The notes under the pieces: model-generated
Databases searched by the model: none
The model's input: the letters and a program-made list of their open reading frames with translations, nothing else
Told to the model about the DNA's origin: nothing
Assembly: GCA_016839025.1 (NCBI GenBank)
Contig: JADLKK010000022.1
Location: 1 to 33,782 of the forward strand
From: Proteiniphilum sp.
GTDB taxonomy: Bacteria > Bacteroidota > Bacteroidia > Bacteroidales > Dysgonomonadaceae
DNA length: 33,782 nucleotides
Direction: 5' to 3'
Shown here: positions 33,625-33,782 of the stretch, in pieces
Layout: the number at the start of each line of letters is the position of its first letter
Position numbering within the stretch: position 1 is the stretch's first letter
Made by a program: the position numbers and the translations under genes

Positions 33625-33782
33625 ATGAAAAAGTTTAGTTTACTTTTATTTTCTGCACTTCTTGCCTTCAGCATCAGTGCACAGGAAGTACAAAACGTTT
33701 CTCATGGTACGGTGTACCTGAAAAACAAGGCTAGTGACAACTGGTATATGGGTCTCGGCGGTGGAACAAACCTCTACATGAC
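33625..33782 (+). CDS. OmpA-family outer-membrane protein (partial, N-terminus only)
   Basis: Only 52 codons are in the window. The signal peptide is clear (MKKFSLLLFSALLAFSISAQ), followed by EVQNVSHGTVYLKNKASDNWYMGLGGGTNLYM. The KASDNWYMGLGGG stretch resembles the first strand of the Porphyromonas/Bacteroides OmpA-like porins, where KASDHWF-type and NWF..GGG motifs occur at the same place. It would be a beta-barrel with a C-terminal peptidoglycan-binding domain, but that part lies off the window, so the family call rests on a short match. The unusually long, structured leader suggests post-transcriptional control. Confidence 0.65.
   Translation, partial: MKKFSLLLFSALLAFSISAQEVQNVSHGTVYLKNKASDNWYMGLGGGTNLYM

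Overview
The window looks like a piece of a Bacteroidales chromosome. The supporting evidence is a SusC-type receptor with its ECF sigma/FecR pair, a short primary sigma factor without region 1.1, DUF3078 and OmpA-like outer-membrane proteins, and at least a dozen genes preceded by the Bacteroidetes -7 box TAnnTTTG rather than by Shine-Dalgarno sites. Protein style and gene content suggest the Porphyromonadaceae/Dysgonomonadaceae side of the order; this placement is inference. Coding density is high. I see no insertion sequence, CRISPR array, rRNA or tRNA gene.

Layout. (1) 1-4322, minus strand: a cell-surface signalling cassette transcribed sigma -> FecR -> SusC. The receptor is cut off by the left edge and carries an N-terminal STN signalling domain. 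In the gap between fecR and susC, on the opposite strand, lie a -7 box and a strong intrinsic terminator about 75 nt apart. This is the layout of the cis-antisense RNAs known from Bacteroides polysaccharide-utilisation loci. (2) 4337-5841: glutamate dehydrogenase with its own promoter box and terminator. (3) 6124-8678: trmB, an Mrp/ApbC-type Fe-S carrier and a Nudix hydrolase. (4) 8728-13478: a 997-residue TPR protein paired with a plug-less outer-membrane barrel. (5) 13570-16025: a class A penicillin-binding protein. (6) 16055-18287, minus strand: serA-serC, closed by a strong terminator that lies inside a relic of a BlaI/MecI-type repressor gene.

(7) 18345-20050: recR, an unknown membrane protein and a GNAT acetyltransferase, translationally overlapping. 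(8) 20066-23482: a Sua5/YrdC-family protein, a ClC protein with CBS domains, and fmt, converging on a DUF3078 outer-membrane protein (23485-25041, minus) with only 2 nt between the stop codons. (9) 25254-28050: LemA, two TPM-domain proteins and miaA. (10) 28071-30498: lysA and a membrane-anchored GT2 glycosyltransferase. (11) 30567-33379: HtrA/DegP protease and the housekeeping sigma factor. (12) 33410-33782: the start of an OmpA-like porin behind a leader of about 200 nt.

Most genes are housekeeping (translation fidelity, tRNA modification, serine and lysine metabolism, envelope biogenesis). The most interesting material is in the non-coding sequence: the candidate antisense RNA at susC, a duplicated GGTTAA-N4-GGTTAATC element bracketing htrA, a 14-bp perfect hairpin before rpoD, the structured leader of the OmpA-like gene, and the repressor relic behind serC.
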